In this document: positions 44,301 to 59,148 of the stretch, piece after piece
Layout of the letters: every line of letters starts with the position of its first letter
Position numbering within the stretch: position 1 is the first letter of the stretch
From: Apus apus
Taxonomy: Eukaryota; Chordata; Aves; Apodiformes; Apodidae
Direction: 5' to 3'
Assembly (NCBI RefSeq): GCF_020740795.1
Contig: NC_067295.1
Span: 2,480,501-2,544,500, forward strand
DNA length: 64,000 bases
The notes under the pieces: model-generated
Databases searched by the model: none
Told to the model about the DNA's origin: nothing
What the model saw: the letters and a program-made list of their open reading frames with translations, nothing else
Translations under genes and position numbers: made by a program

Positions 44301-47300
44301 AAGGCTCCGTATCAGTGGCTTATTTGTAACACGTTCCACTACAATCATTTCCTCTCCTCATGAGAACGACACGAGAAAATGAAAATCATGACCTGAGTAA
44401 GGAAAGAAAACAAAGCATGTTAGTTGTGTCTCTAATTATTCCTGCATGACAACTAATCTATACACACATTTGATGTGTATGTTAACCTATGGAATTTTTT
44501 CCCTGAATTTCTGCAGGACATCCAATTTTGAACACAACTTGCTCTTCTCACAAGTACAATTAAAACTTAAGATTAAAAACCTCAACTGTTGAACAAGACA
44601 AAAGCAAGAAAACATTCATGCTGATGCAAATGCCAAATTTTAAACACAAAATAAAAACAAAAGTCCCAGAAATTACTTATGGATCTAGTTTCCAAAAAGG
44701 TAAAACCTACTTAGAATTTTTAATCACAGAAATTACAATGCCAGCTTGCAGAGCTGAGATGAAACTGCATTAGATTTTCCCTGCTTAGCAGCCACCAACT
44801 TCCTTCTAGCAGTTTGTTGCCACTGCTGTGGGAATCTGAGAGAATAAGCAAACTTCCTCAAAAATAACCAAGTTATTTCTGAAATCCCAGGTAAGTTTAA
44901 AGCACACTCAGTTTCAGGGCAGAGATCCTGAACAGTGCTCTGCATTCAGTTGAGGCCTAGCACCAAAAACAACCTAGTCCAATTCAAAGTGACCTTTAAT
45001 GCTAAGCAGATTAGAGAGGAATTTTTTTTTCCAAATGCATTTACTTTGTGCATTTGACAACACTCATCAGATCTACAGTTTCTTCTCTGTGTCTTTCACA
45101 CAGCACAGAAGAATTTTTAATTATATGAAAATGGAATCATAAATCCAAAATGACCGGCAAGGAAGCCCAAGGACAAGCTCTGAAGCTGGAAAGCTGTTTC
45201 AGTTATTTATTTAAGGTCATTGTTTCAAGTAAACAGAGGCCTATTAAGCTTTAGAATACATTACTTGAGTAAACTGGCAGATTTTGCTATTACATGAACA
45301 CAGTTAGAACTGTCTTTGACATTCACCAGTAGCATGAACACCAAGCATTGATTCTGTAACAGACCTTAACAGAGGCTGCACAGCCAAGCTGACCTCTAGT
45401 AACGTCTCCAAACACTCCAAAGAAGCAACAGTATCATTTACAAAGATGGGAGAGAAGTAAAGCACAAATTTTACACCTAACATTGTCATCATTCTTCAAA
45501 TTACTAGATGCCAATTCAAATGAAAGCAGAATTCAGTGTCAACTTGGAGAACATGCAGCTCTATAATGATCCTCTCAGCATAAAAGCATTTACCCTTCCT
45601 AGAAAACCATTCTGGGCGAGTTGAACTACCAGAGAACAAGTCTAATGAGTTACTGTACTTTATTTTGTTCCACCAAATTATTTTTTTGGCAGAATAAAAA
45701 ACTCTGATGTCATCGTGGGAAATTAACTTTAAAGGACACCAACACTAAACTGCATCATCCTGGTGTTCTCTTCAACGTTTAAAACCAGCTGCAGACGAAT
45801 GTCCATCTGTTGGCAGATGGCCAGTAACTACAGAAACAAAAAGGGGCATCTTCTCCTAGGGCTTTTACAGGCTTGTGCATTATAAACCCAGACTCTGAAA
45901 AGGTTGATCCTAAATAAAGATTTGCAGGTGTTCATGACTGCTGCTTCACTCCAGAAGTTACCATTGTGCAAACCTGTTGGCTCCCCTGCTCTTGTGATCA
46001 CTCTCTAACGCACTACCCTCAAAAGATAAGGCACCAGTAAAAATAAAAACATTTTAAAACCCCACAACACACACAAACATCTTATTTAACCTAAACTATT
46101 TATTTCTGTCAATAAGGGATTAAGGCAAGTCCTCAGACAAAGCTGAAACAAGTTATCCAAGGAGGTTGCAGCATCTGGTAGAAAGATGGCCACAAAGACC
46201 TAAGAGCAGGCTGCAAGCAGTAAGCTCTTTACCTGGTAAAACTAGAGCCAGCAGAGGATGCAAGTGCCAGCCTAATCATGAATACCATTCTGATGATATG
46301 GATCCCAACTCAGAAGAATGCAATCCTCCCTGTAAGGACTGAGCCTGTCACCCAAGCAGAAAAACAGTAAGTAATACAAAAAAACCCAAAACCATTAAAA
46401 CTACAAAGCCTCCTAAAGCAGTTCAACAAAAAGCCCACAAAACCCAACACCCTCACACACAAATCCTCATGCAAAGGGAATGAGAACAGAACATACGTAC
46501 TTCCTTGCCTTATATTATCAGCAGCTTCGGCATCTTAGATGCAATCTGAGGTGGAGGCTCTACAGCCAGCAATGGGCACAGTGTCTCTATCAACCCTTTT
46601 GAAGCCACTTGTACTTCCCCTTTCCCCCTCAGCAAGTACGCAACAGCAGTGCGGTAAACAAGTACTTAGCCTTGCTTCAAACTTGGACATTTATTCCCCA
46701 AGCTGTAGACAGGGGCTATGCTTTTTAAGGAAAAACAAGCCATCTTCATGACTCATGACTTTACCAAGACTGGCCAACTCCTTCTGAACTGAGGATCTCC
46801 TGAAATGCAGTCCCCCTGTTCAGAAGGAGCTCCGTATCTTGATCATCCCTCATGTCTTTTTACAAACGTACTACGCTTCCATTGCTTGAGACACACACAG
46901 CTTCAAGCACTCTTCATTTCAGATTTGGCAGTAACCAAAGTTTCTATCACAAAATTGTCATTTGCTGATTAGGATTTCCCATTCTTTATCAAAAACTTTC
47001 TAGAAGTCTTCTTAACTTTGGTAGTTCTGCCTCTTCTCAGGACATAAAAACAGAGTCATTTCTTTTCCCTGTGCAAATGCATTGAGGCTATTTCATCTGT
47101 CACTCTATCACTCAGCAGGTCTCAGTCTTCCATCCTTTCTTTCAATTCAAGATTCATTTAAAATTTGACTAATTTTTTTCAATTTGGCCACCTTATATTT
47201 CAAAACAATCTGGAAAAGGGAGTAGTTGAAGAGCACTGATCTTTGGCAGGACACTTCACTGGGAACAACCCTTCACAGTGAGAACCAACGATTTACTCCT

Positions 47301-47466
47301 AACCTCATTTCCTCTCCTCTAACCTGCAGTAAATCTATAGAAAACATTCCTGTCTTACACGAGTTTTATTTCTCTAAAGGCCAGGGAAGAGAAGCCTTAA
47401 CAAATTATTTTTAAAGTCAAGTACACTATGCAAGCAAATGCCTCACTTGTGTGTACTTTCCCAACC

Positions 47467-47484
47467 AAAAAAAAAAAAAAAAAA
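47467..47484. repeat. Poly(A) tract, 18 A
   Basis: Uninterrupted A-run on the + strand. Confidence 0.9.
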
Positions 47485-50400
47485 GCTTTAGAAGAAAACA
47501 TTTTAATACCACACATGATATTTGGAAAGGTAAATTTTACAGTTCATAGGAACACCTGCTGGTCCTAAACAACACCATCTTTGGCCGAAGAAATAAATAC
47601 CTGAATAATTAACCATAATCACAATGCAAGCAGGCACAGGGACAATCAGGGTACAATTCCACATGCTATGCCAAGATAATTGTAATCCAGCAGCAAACCC
47701 AGTGGCCTCCCAACCCTCCAACCACTTCCCCTTTCTCTCTTGCATCAAATCTAGCAATTGCACAAAAGCACAGTAAAATTAATCAACTTAAGGTCTCAGA
47801 AAAAAAAATAAAAAAAAATTTAAAAAGCTTTTTAGCACTGGCTTGTTTTCTGTTGAGCCACTGATGTGACCAGGCTGCACAGTGACATGGTCACAAGCTC
47901 TGCTGCACAGCAGTCTGTGAGAAGAGTAAAACCGATTCAACCCTGGGCTCACTGTTGAATGAGCTGATTAAACATAACATAAAGCCCAAAAAAAACAGCA
48001 CCAGAAAGTGAAGGGCCTGGTTTCAGAAAAGAAACCAAACTAACAAAGGCAGGACCCAAGGTCCTGCTGTGCTCTCCATACAGGCTGTAACCAAATGAAG
48101 GGAAAATACTCGTGGTTTTGCTGGAAAGCGCGGGCAAGAAGCAGAATAAAAACTATAACCTCACTGAGCGTAGAGATGGTTTGGAGAGAGCCCTACATTT
48201 GGGAAACACTTAGGTTTATATTTAGGAATTATTAGTTGAATTACCAACAAAGCTACACCCCAAGAGCAAATGAGCTTGGAGTACCTAGGTGTGCAGGAGG
48301 TGCAAGTTATGGCAGCCACATTCCTGGAAGCATCGCTAGGGTGAAGCTTCTGCAGAAGGATACTAGCAGAGAGTAAGCCTGGAGTGGTGCTTTGGACAAA
48401 CAAACACAGCACAAACATTTCAGAAGAGAACACACTGGATTAAGAGAAATGAGCATTTTTCTGCAGAAAATTGCAGATTTCACCTGTTATTCTGTAACAG
48501 ACTTGAAAACCATCATTCCATTAATGCTGGTGTGATCCTTAACCTTCCCAACTTTGACTCAAGAAAACAAGGCATTTAATGATAACGCATTAACACATAC
48601 TATTTCCTTTTCCTGATGTAAAGATTTTTTTCTAATCTTATTCTACTTTTAACCCACTAAACACTATTTAACCTAAACCTGCTTTTACTCTATTAAAATA
48701 AAAATGATGACTGGATTGGAAAGATGATGGGCTTTTCATTTCCCCCTCCAGCATCCTCCAATTTCAATATTCAAGATAACTATTTCGGCAGCAGCCAAAC
48801 TCTCTTGGCTTTTCAGTATCTGCTCAACAAACTCTGCTTCCACATCACACCAAGGGAAGAATTTCACTTGATGATTTTAGGACTCGGAGCACTGTAACAG
48901 CCAACCTTCTGATTACAGAGATCAAAAAGCCATACATCACTACTGCATAAAGGTGAGAAACCATTTCTAACACACGATCAAATACTTACATAGAAAGTTT
49001 AGATTTTTTTCCAGAGACCTCAGTGAATTAACTTCTCACAACAAACCACAAGGAAGTACAATGCACTTTGCAACTTCAGCAAAAATTGGAGTCTGCATTT
49101 TTAACAGCACAGTTGCAAAGAAAGCAGAAAGTAAGGCTAGCTGGTTAAAGCTGCTATTCCTTTCTAATAACGGGGGGGGTTGGAAATGGCAATCAGCTTG
49201 GACAGATTTCTTTAGAAGGTTAAGCAGAGAAGGGAAGAAGGAGTTGTTAGCCCTGTTCAGTTTAGGTGAGCCTTCCTCAGTTTTCTCTCCCCTGGCCTCT
49301 ACAAGCCATTTTTCTCTGTTTCTTAAGTACCTTGTCAACTCTAAATAGATAGAAAAGCAAATATATAATTCTGTAGACAAGGCGAAGCTGACCTGTGTTA
49401 TCAAGGGTAACCTGGAGGGCAATACCCCATTTCCTCTTTCCTATTCCACAAGTCTCTTTACACAAATAACCCAAATGAATTCTTATGGTGCTTTTTTAGA
49501 TACTATGAGAAAACAGAAATTAATTCTTGACTGAACTTCTCAACAGCTCTCTCACAAGAGATTAAATTCAGTAAATGAAATCTACATAGGGAAACCATCT
49601 TTAATTTGCTAAGACTAACACAGAAATGAGGCCAAGCCACAAAGTCCTTAATAAACTTAGTTCAAAGAAACAGCCATAAAAATCCACCTACATACAGGCT
49701 TTCAGCAGAACACATTCAGGTCTCTGGAATGCAAAACTCAAACCAGGGTTTGTCTGCACTGATAAAATGCCCTTCATATCAAGCCTGAAGGTAAATATAT
49801 GCATAGCCCAGCTAAGCATGGATCAGAAATATATTAAAAGATTTCAATATCAAGTAAGCAATAAAAAGTGTAAAATTAACCTTAAACTTAAGAGGTTTGC
49901 CAGAAATTTGCATAAAATTGCAATTAACAGTATGACAGACAATACAGACAAGTTAGATTAGATATTTACTGTAAGTAACATGCATAGAAAGTGAATTTTT
50001 AAAAAATTATTCATTCAGTAATTTTATGATTTCAAGGCAGTCTCTACAGACATCTTATTCTATATAAAAATATCTCCCTTTCATGAAATACACAGAAAGC
50101 TAACTAAAAGTTTTCATCCAAAGATTGATACTGCAACTGCACAAAGAGGTTTTCCAGGCCATTACTAGAAAAACACACTCAAACAGCTGAAGCAGGTCCC
50201 CTTATGACTCAGTTGACAGGATAGCCCCTCAACAGCTACGCTGGCAACCAAAAGCCAAAACTGCTGCAGCACCAGGGGCACAGCTGGGCTATCTTGGGCC
50301 AGCCCTGCTGCTCAGCAGCTCTTTATCATGAAGGCACATCCTCAGGACCAGCAGTACCATCTGGGATACCTGCACCCCACTATCATTTCAAAGAAACGTA

Positions 50401-53400
50401 AGTGAAACATTAAAAGCCTTTAAGAGCCACCAAGAGCCTTTCCTACCCAAGATGTCCTGAAGCAGCTGCTAAGAGGTGCTCCAGTGTGTCACGAAGCAGA
50501 AGCGTGTACCTTACACCAACAGGGACAGATCTGCTCTCCTTGCTATCAGGATGGAATGATAGAGGCAGGTGATCTCCAGGGACCTGCATTCCAGGATAAA
50601 TCAGAGAACCCAGGGCCTGAAGAGTCTGCAAAGAATCAGGCTAAGAGTAAACTTGCCAGATGCTGACTAAGGAAGAAGTTCCCCCAGACAGACAGACACT
50701 GACACCACACCTGCAGAGAGCAAAATGCACACTCAAACACAACCCCAGTTGTAAGGGTAAGTCACCTTCTATTTATGGAAAAGGAAAAGGATTCCCATTC
50801 CCTCACACTGTGAATTCACATTCTGATTTTCTTGTGATAGTTTATGTGTACAAATCCAAACACACTGTGCTTTTAGAAAGTCTTGTTTTCCATAAAGCAC
50901 AAGCCTTTATTTCAAACTCAGGAATATAAAAATCCAGAAAAAAAACTATAGCAAAGACCTTTTGCTTATACTGTATCCCACACTGCCAGAGAAATTTTCA
51001 AAGTTGGTTAATTCTCTCACAGTTTTTTCCCCTATTCATAAATAATTCTGACAGAACAACTGGATGATCAGAGGATATCATTACACTGCCTACAGTCTAA
51101 TATTCTACTGCAATACGAACATTGTTCCCAAAAGCAAACAGGAAGAAGGGCAACTGTACATCATGGTCACTTAGAGAAGAGTACTAAGAGAAGTGAAGAA
51201 TCTTGGCACTACACATGGAAGGCAACAAGCACCACACTTATTAGCTCTCTCTTGCTATTGTATGGCAGAGAAGACAGCAATTCATATGAATAAAGCAGTA
51301 AAATGAAGACACTGAAATTACCATCAATGCCTTTCCTCAATCTTCAAAATTATTTAGGAAATGAGTTACAAATACAGATTGGCAAAGGGTTTAAAGAACA
51401 GGGTTAACTCCAGAAGAAAGGTTTAATTTCCATTTTTCACAGCTTAAATGCTTGTTGTCTTCAGTGTAATTTCTGAGAAGAGGAAATGGTTCAAAATTAA
51501 AAGTTTTGGAAGCTTTCCACTCCCTTTTACAAATGAGAGAACAAGGTCAGCTTTCACAGACAGCAGGTGGCCAAATTATTTCTTTATTTAAAGAGTTAAT
51601 ACTGAAAGATAATTCTCCTTCAAATGTATGCATATTCATGAATCCCAAGGTTGAATTCTACAGTGATTTTACAGTCATGCCTCAGACTCAGAAAGACAAA
51701 CACTCCAGCTTGTCCAGGCACTTAGCTGTAAAAGAGATTTGCACACACAAATTTGCTTAAGTTTTCTCCAGAACACCTTTTCTTACTATGTCTATTTAAA
51801 TTACTAGGGCAGTATTTGAGCTCAACAGAGAGCTTATCTCATTAGGCACAAAGTCTACAGAAAGGGGGGCAAGAAGCAGAATTCTAACAACTTTCATCTG
51901 GCAGCCCTGAACACGGCTGCACTACCTGGCCACTTCACTTGGGAACCCACCAACCCAGAGCTGCCAGAGCTCTGACATTCCCAGTTACAGTTGACTTTGC
52001 AGCCTGGAATGCAGCTGGAATCATTGACAGCGTGGGAAGCAGCTGCAAACATGCTCTGAAGGGCTGCAAAATGGGACAGCCTCTGCAGGAGCCACGCAGA
52101 TAACCGCAAACGATCCAAATCCGACCTACACTGGAGGTCTAATTTTAGGATTACAAGCTTTGACAACATCTCTTTAAAAATAACACATTCCTCCTTCTCC
52201 GGCTGGGTCAACTGTCATTGCCAGTGCTACCTGCATTTTACACAGCAGACCTCAGTTTATTTTTCACAAGTAATACAGCAAGTACCAGGTGTGTAATGAG
52301 TAACAGAATCCTGCCGAATTACAAACCAGTGTAAGGTCAAGCCATTATGCACTGAACCAGAAATTCTAAATGCAAATTAATCCAAGAGGGCAGTGAAAAT
52401 ACCTGCCCAAACTCTTCAAAGAAATTTATTCTCTGGGGATTACCTACTTGAATGAAACCACTTAGTCTTTTATTCTCACAAAGAGAGGAGGAAAAATAAA
52501 AATCCCCCTATGTGTGCCTTAACAAAGTGTTAATAATCCGAAACAAATTCAGTTTACCAGGTATGTCTGAGCAGCATTTCCAATTTAATTAAATACAGTA
52601 GAAGACATTTCTCTTCTTCCATATCTTCATCTTGGAAGGAAGATAACTGATATTCTTGCAAGAGATTGTGTCTTAGAACCTACTGCTAATTAGAAAAGTC
52701 CAGCCTTGTCACTTAGGCTGCTTACTGGACAACAGGCATCTGCCAAAGCAAAGCCATTGTATCTTCTCTCCCAACAGCTCAGAGCCCCAACAGATCAGCT
52801 TGCACCCAGGACGAACTGCAAATAATACAAGCTAAAAGCCTGCAAAACCACAAAATATTAGCTACATTCTTTAAGCCACAGGATTTTCTTAAACAATTGC
52901 AATGTTTAGAATCTGACAAGAACTATTAGACCCATATGTATCTGTGCTCATATACCAGACTTAGTATTTTAGGAAGGTACCTGCTACTTAGAGTTACCCA
53001 GTTATTTCATTAACTAAATCCAGTTTGCACATCACCATGTGCAGTTTCTCCCATCCGCCTACACACCACAGACACAAAACCACATTAATAAATTCAGTAG
53101 GCCGAAGGCAAATGCTCATCATGACAAAGATCAGGGGGAAAAAAAACAGTTTAACACTCCATGTTATGACTGGTAGAAGCTGAGACACTAATTAATACTT
53201 TTACTTTATGACATGAATTTCTAATGAAATGGACTGTCCAAGGAACAGAGCAAGATTTGCAAAGCTCTATCTGGACACACATCCAAAACACTACTATTTT
53301 CTTCAGTTAAGTGTATTGGCTGCTAACACAAAGCACAAGCCTGTAAACAAACAAGAGACTGGTTTGCTACCCTGCCTACATCCATTGATGCCCATTCAAG

Positions 53401-56400
53401 GCATAAAATTTCAAGTGTCATCCTCACAGCCACCACATTTGCACACTCACCTTGAAAAGCCAACACATGGTCTTAATTTGACTATAGCACAACTGGTACC
53501 AATTCATGTGAGGTTACTTTAACCCTGGAAATCAAGCTGCATGCAGTTCTATTCTCATGACTAATTAAGTTGCTATAAAATTGTAAAACAGGAAGGATGT
53601 AACCTAAAATCTTCTATTCAGTCTGCTGGAGGAGCCTTTTTGGCCAAAGCCCAGGGTTTCACACTAGGCTTTACTGTTTGCTGTCAGGCTCAGCGAGGAA
53701 CTGAGGATGTGGCCTCATGTTACACTTTCCTCTCAGCTGGCTGAGGGCTGCTATGAGGGCAACAGAGTCCTGCTCCTACCTGCTCTACCCTCCCATGCCA
53801 CCTCCCTGGCTCTCACACCAGCTCTCCAGATAGAATCAGTTCTGGGAGCTGATCTGACACAGCAAGGGAGGCAAGCAGGAGATGGATAGCTGGGGTTTCT
53901 GACAGATCAGGTCACCAAACCAATTAATCCCAAGGTCACTGTAATTACTTCAAAGTACACCACAAATACGGGAAGTAACATCCATTTCCACAACAATCTA
54001 CAGTTACATTTCACCAGGCAAAATGTAAAGCTGCACCTTGAGAGGTGGCATTGTGGCAAAGTTAGAGATAATGGTTTAGGTTTGGGCTTGCTTTCCTCTG
54101 GTAACAGTGCAATAACTGGAAACAGTAGGGTTCTGGAAATCACCTTTCCTACCCACCCGCTAGTTAACAGTAACACATTAATTTTGTTTCAACTTGAAGA
54201 CAGCCACAGAAAAGAAGGAAATTTGGTCCTTTACTCTTTCAAAGTTGGCTAACATCTTAAAATCTTGGCCCTGAACTTTCTACACACCAATTCTAGTTAT
54301 CTGACCTGAAACACTTATTCAGCTTTCCCTCTTATTCCTCCACATCTTTTATCTTTCCACACTGTACACACCACACAATTTCCAAAATTTTTCCAAATTC
54401 CTCTATCTCTTGTCCCTCTTCCTAACAGAGCTGCCTAACATACCTAGCATCACCATCTCAGCAGGAAGAACAATTCCATCCACAGGAGCTCTGCCAGGCA
54501 GATAGTATGTGCAGCGAGAAGGCACAACGACTCTGCCACCAGCCGTCTAGATTTAGACCAGGTTGTGCTTGCCAGGAAACAACACTCAAAACCACTGCTA
54601 CTCACTTTGGTTTATTTCTGTGCTGCCCCAGCTCCCGATTTTGAGCTACATTCTTAAGTGCATCTTTGACAGAAGTGAACCATTAAAAGACAAAAAAAAA
54701 CACAACACCCCAAACTGGCATATTTGAAATACAGATCTTTTTTTTCTCATTATGCTACTTAAAACTTTCCAGTTCCTTTATTCAGGCACTAGTAGGAAAC
54801 ATCTCTATCCACAAATGCACAGATTTGCTATTATTTTCTTTTATTATCATCTTGTTAATTTTTGTGGAATTAGGAAACAGAAATCTGGCTTGAAGATGCC
54901 AGTGAATCCTACATTCTCCCATGTAGATATACAGAAATTTTCAGCTGTCATCATAACAATTCCTCAAAGTTTCTGAATCTGTCCTTCAGCAGTAATACTC
55001 TACCTACTCCCTTATCTATTCTGGTTATTTCGACAGAAAATTATTTGAGTGGGAGTTAGCTTGCTCTTCTCAAAGAGGATGACAACGACTTGCTACTAAA
55101 AAGCATCTGTTCCTGTTCCATTATTAAAGGTCATTTTCTTCCAGTCGGTTCTTGCTGAGAACATGTTACATACACCCTCTTAGCTTTGACACTCTGCAAC
55201 CAGCAATTCTGTGTCTGTCCTCAGGACTCCATACACCCTGTAAGGGGTCCAAATGTATAAGACAATACCTAACATGTGTAATGCAAAAGTCAAGCCTCTG
55301 ATATTTCTGAAGTAGCCTAGTACAGCTTGAGACATGCTTAAAACAATTTACTGTCTGTACCTCCCATAGCTGCCTGGCATCCCTGTACTGCTGATCATTC
55401 TTTTAAGTATGTTTTAAGGCCAGTCATTAAAAACATTGTCTCTCTCTTTAGATTTATAAACAGAACAAAAAAGCAATTTAAAAATTCACCCACTCCATTT
55501 TCTAATCTTTTTTCAAGAGCATTCCATCTAGTCCAAATGCACAGAAGAAAGGCTAGCCCATTAACATCCATCAGCTAAGAGAAGGGTAATGAATTCATTA
55601 ATACTGAAATGCGTGGGTACAGTATCATGCTGAATCATTTAGTAACTACATTTGCAGCAAGAAGAGCTCAAACAACCCGCCTTATGCTGTCAGCAACCAC
55701 CTTCCTGAAGGAGGAAAAATGAATGTATTAAGATCACCCTCAATTTTCTTATTGCTCTTGATGAGGTTGGTAGTGTCTCTACAAACCAGTATTTCCATGC
55801 CAAGCAAATGATGTCTGATCTTGCTCCCCTCTGGACATCATCTTCCTTAGACAAGCCACCTGCAGACTTTCAAGAAGTTTCATTGCTCAGCTTTCCCCAA
55901 ACAACTTAAGCACCTGGCTTTTCTCTGCTTGTCAACATCCAGGTCAAATAAGTTAAGTCTGAAATTGAGTTTTCAATTTGCAAAGAAAATAAAAACCCCA
56001 AAACCCCACACGATTCCCTCAAAAACAGGCTACTGCAACTGTTACAGTGCTACAGAGTTGACTCCCGACTTCTCCTTTGTTATTTATTTACAAAGCTATG
56101 GAAGGACCATCTCCCTCCTCCAGCAAGACAACTTCCTAACAGTGAAAAGTTCTAAACATAAGAAAAGCTAAAAACTACCAAAACCAGTCAGAATTAAAAG
56201 AATATATATTACAAACTAACACAAAAGTGTGACTGCCAAAAAAAGCCCACACCTGTAACTGGGACTACTGGCAGAGTTTCAGGGAGTAAAAGGGGAAGGA
56301 AGAAACCATTTTATGGAGTACAATGGTATTGAGCTATTGTTCTCCTAACAGACAAAGGAAAAGGTATTTACTTTAAAAAAAAATAAAAATCAGACTTAAT

Positions 56401-57029
56401 TTTTTTTTAAAAAATACCTTTCAAGTGTAGATTAGAAAGAACTTTGATTGTTTTGTTTTGTTTGGGTATGCCAAGTCTGGTCTTCTCTGCTTCACTTCAG
56501 TTTTAAAAATGATAGTAAGTACATTGCACTTCTGTTTACACTTTCAGTTATAATGGTATCTACTCTAATTAAGTCCAAGAAGAAACAGGTTTTTGTTAAG
56601 GTAGCCTTTATAAACTGAGTACAATTACTTCAACTCTCAATACCTTAGCTTCCTTAATGTGGATAATGTCTCAGAATACATACAATTACACATGTGTCTA
56701 CATATCCTTAACTCCCACGGCTTAATTCAATTAATACTATTAAATCTTTAATGCTTAGCTTCAAAGGCTTTTTTTTTAATTTTTAATAGCTCTCATAGGT
56801 TAGCATGAATGTTTTAAGTCTTTCTACTATATTTTAAATAAACTCCTCTTCTCTCTCCACTTTGATGTTTGCCTTTCTGACAACCCTGTACTTTGTGAAG
56901 TTCCTGGAATGTTGTGTTCTGTGAAATTATGACATTACAAACTCAAAAAGATATGTTAATCACTGAGCTGTAATCAGGGATATTTTTTTCCCTCTCTCAC
57001 CTGCCCTCTGGGCTGGGAGTTGGCAATAG

Positions 57030-57110
57030 AACTGCTTTAATCAAAACAATGTAGAAACCCATGAGGAGGGAGGATGCAACCAGGAGGGAGAGGGCTCTTA
57101 TTTGCATCTG
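57030..57110. promoter_or_regulatory. Candidate intronic enhancer with octamer and SOX motifs
   Basis: CTTTAATCAAAACAATG contains a TCF-like ATCAAA and a SOX-like AACAATG (57045-57051), followed 50 bp later by the perfect octamer ATTTGCAT (57100-57107). The paired POU/SOX-type arrangement is suggestive only. Confidence 0.25.
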
Positions 57111-57361
57111 TTCAGCATGCAAGAAGCAGGCGGGACTTAATTATTTTACTCTGGTTTCCCATGAAAGGAGAAAATGCAAAAGTCACCACAATCTAGAGTT
57201 TTGACAAAAGACTACTCTGGCTTTAGGGAAGCCCCAGCCTTATGACATTTAAAGACACACCCGTTTCACACGTTTGATACGCACTGAATGTGTTTTTAGT
57301 TGGAAAGCTTTGTCTCTACCAACGGCACCACCATTAGAGATCTGATCAGCTCAAGCTCCAG

Positions 57362-57412
57362 TTTATATATACATGCACCTACACACACATACATATAATA
57401 CATATATATATG
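57362..57412. repeat. TA/CA-rich microsatellite
   Basis: Imperfect mixture of TATA and CACA units. Confidence 0.8.
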
Positions 57413-57636
57413 CAATCTACTGGTTCTGCTACCTGGTAAAAGTTCAACTGTGAGCACGCTGTGCTAATATCAAGGTGATTTACCCCACCATGTTTCTCCC
57501 CTTCTCCTGCTCTCACCATCTCAAGACCCCTAGCCACCTTCCACTGCTCAATTTCTAATCTTTGAATTTGTGTGACAAAAGCGACCAAGTTTTGATGGCA
57601 TATCTCAAGCTTTTCTGCAATGCATACACTAAGAAG

Positions 57637-57661
57637 AAAAAAAAAAAAAAAAAAAAAAAAA
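57637..57661. repeat. Poly(A) tract, 25 A
   Basis: Longest homopolymer in the window. No retroposed gene body was recognised 5' of it. Confidence 0.92.
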
Positions 57662-57798
57662 GCAGTTTTTTCTCCTCCTTTAAAGTTTATTTATCTCCTG
57701 AATAAGAAAAAGAAATCCCTTCTTAATATAAAACTAAAACTCAGCATTTCCAGGGACTGGAAAAGGCACCATAGTATTACATACACTATGCGAGCTGA

Positions 57799-57816
57799 CA
57801 CACTCACACACACACA
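57799..57816. repeat. (CA)n microsatellite
   Basis: Short CA repeat interrupted once by CT. Confidence 0.85.
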
Positions 57817-59129
57817 AAAGATACCAGATCTGGCTCTGTCCCAAGGAATCCAGACGAAATTTTGTGCCTGCACATACATAACAAAAATATTTCTGCATTC
57901 AGGATGTTCAAGTATGTTTCCTGCATTTACACCCAGAAAGCTAACAGTCTGAAAAATGACGTGTCGTGTCAGGCATTGACTCCAAGTCAAGGACCAGCCC
58001 CAGATTCCTCACATGTCCAAAGCTACGTGCTTAAACCCCTTGAAAACCCCTCAAAACATATAAAAAACAGCATCGTGAAGGCAACCTACAAAACTATCCT
58101 GGCTGTTTTTCACCTCTTCACCACTTCAGCAGCCTGCAGTGTACATCAAATTCCCACCCTGCAGAGCACTCCCCAGCCCCACACACCTTCAATTATGTAA
58201 GATGTTCTGTCTTTTAAAGTTGACGTAAACTCTCTTGGAAGCATCATATGTTTGTGTTATTGCAAAATTAAATATATGCAGACAGAATTTGCTGGCAGAT
58301 AGACACCAAAACGTCATCTATACAATTCAGCGTGCGTAGACCCGCAGGCCAGGCAAAGGAGATTATTCACTAGGTAGTCAAACGTAAAAAAAAAAGCCAG
58401 ACGTTTCAGTCTGTCTCAGTGTTTCACAAAGGGGTCAGCGATTTGTAAACTCTAAATGCAACACTTAAGCAGTTTTCCAGACTGAAAAAAAAACAAACCC
58501 TCACATCCTTTGATGCTATACCTCAGTGCTTCTCTGCAATAAAACAGTTTAAAAGTGATTTTGCTGTCACAAAAGCTTTTTATACTTCAGCTTCTCTAAA
58601 ATTCAAGAATTCTGAAAACCAAGTCAATTCAATTATAAATATTGTTGTATTTTACTTCCTTATTAAATCTTCCCGAGAGAACCAGTAAGCCTATAAACAC
58701 CAATATCTTTCAAATGAACCACACAGGTATCAATCCTTTAAAATGCTCAGAAAGCAGTTGCTTTTCTGAAAAAGTCTAACAAACACAGGCTGCATAATTA
58801 TAGCCTGGTGCATAGACAAGTTCTCTTGTTCTTCTAAGTAGTTTGTAGCAGCTTCTGCTTTAAAAATACACAGAAAAAAGTTATAGAGGATCTCAAAAAC
58901 TACCATTACAATATGAAATATTGATTCCTGATATGTATACTTGTAAGAAGAACTGCATGTCACCTGTGCTATTTATATAAAAACATTCCAACAGAGGCAT
59001 CATCTTCACTTTCTGAGAAACCCTCTCTGAAATTGGTAGACAAAATTTAACTTGATGAACTCTACTCAGCAACAGCAGCAAAAAAAACATAACACTTCTC
59101 ATCAGTAATAAGTATTCCAAGCCCTTAAG

Positions 59130-59148
59130 AAAAAAAAAAAAAAAAAAA
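59130..59148. repeat. Poly(A) tract, 19 A
   Basis: Uninterrupted A-run on the + strand. Confidence 0.9.
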
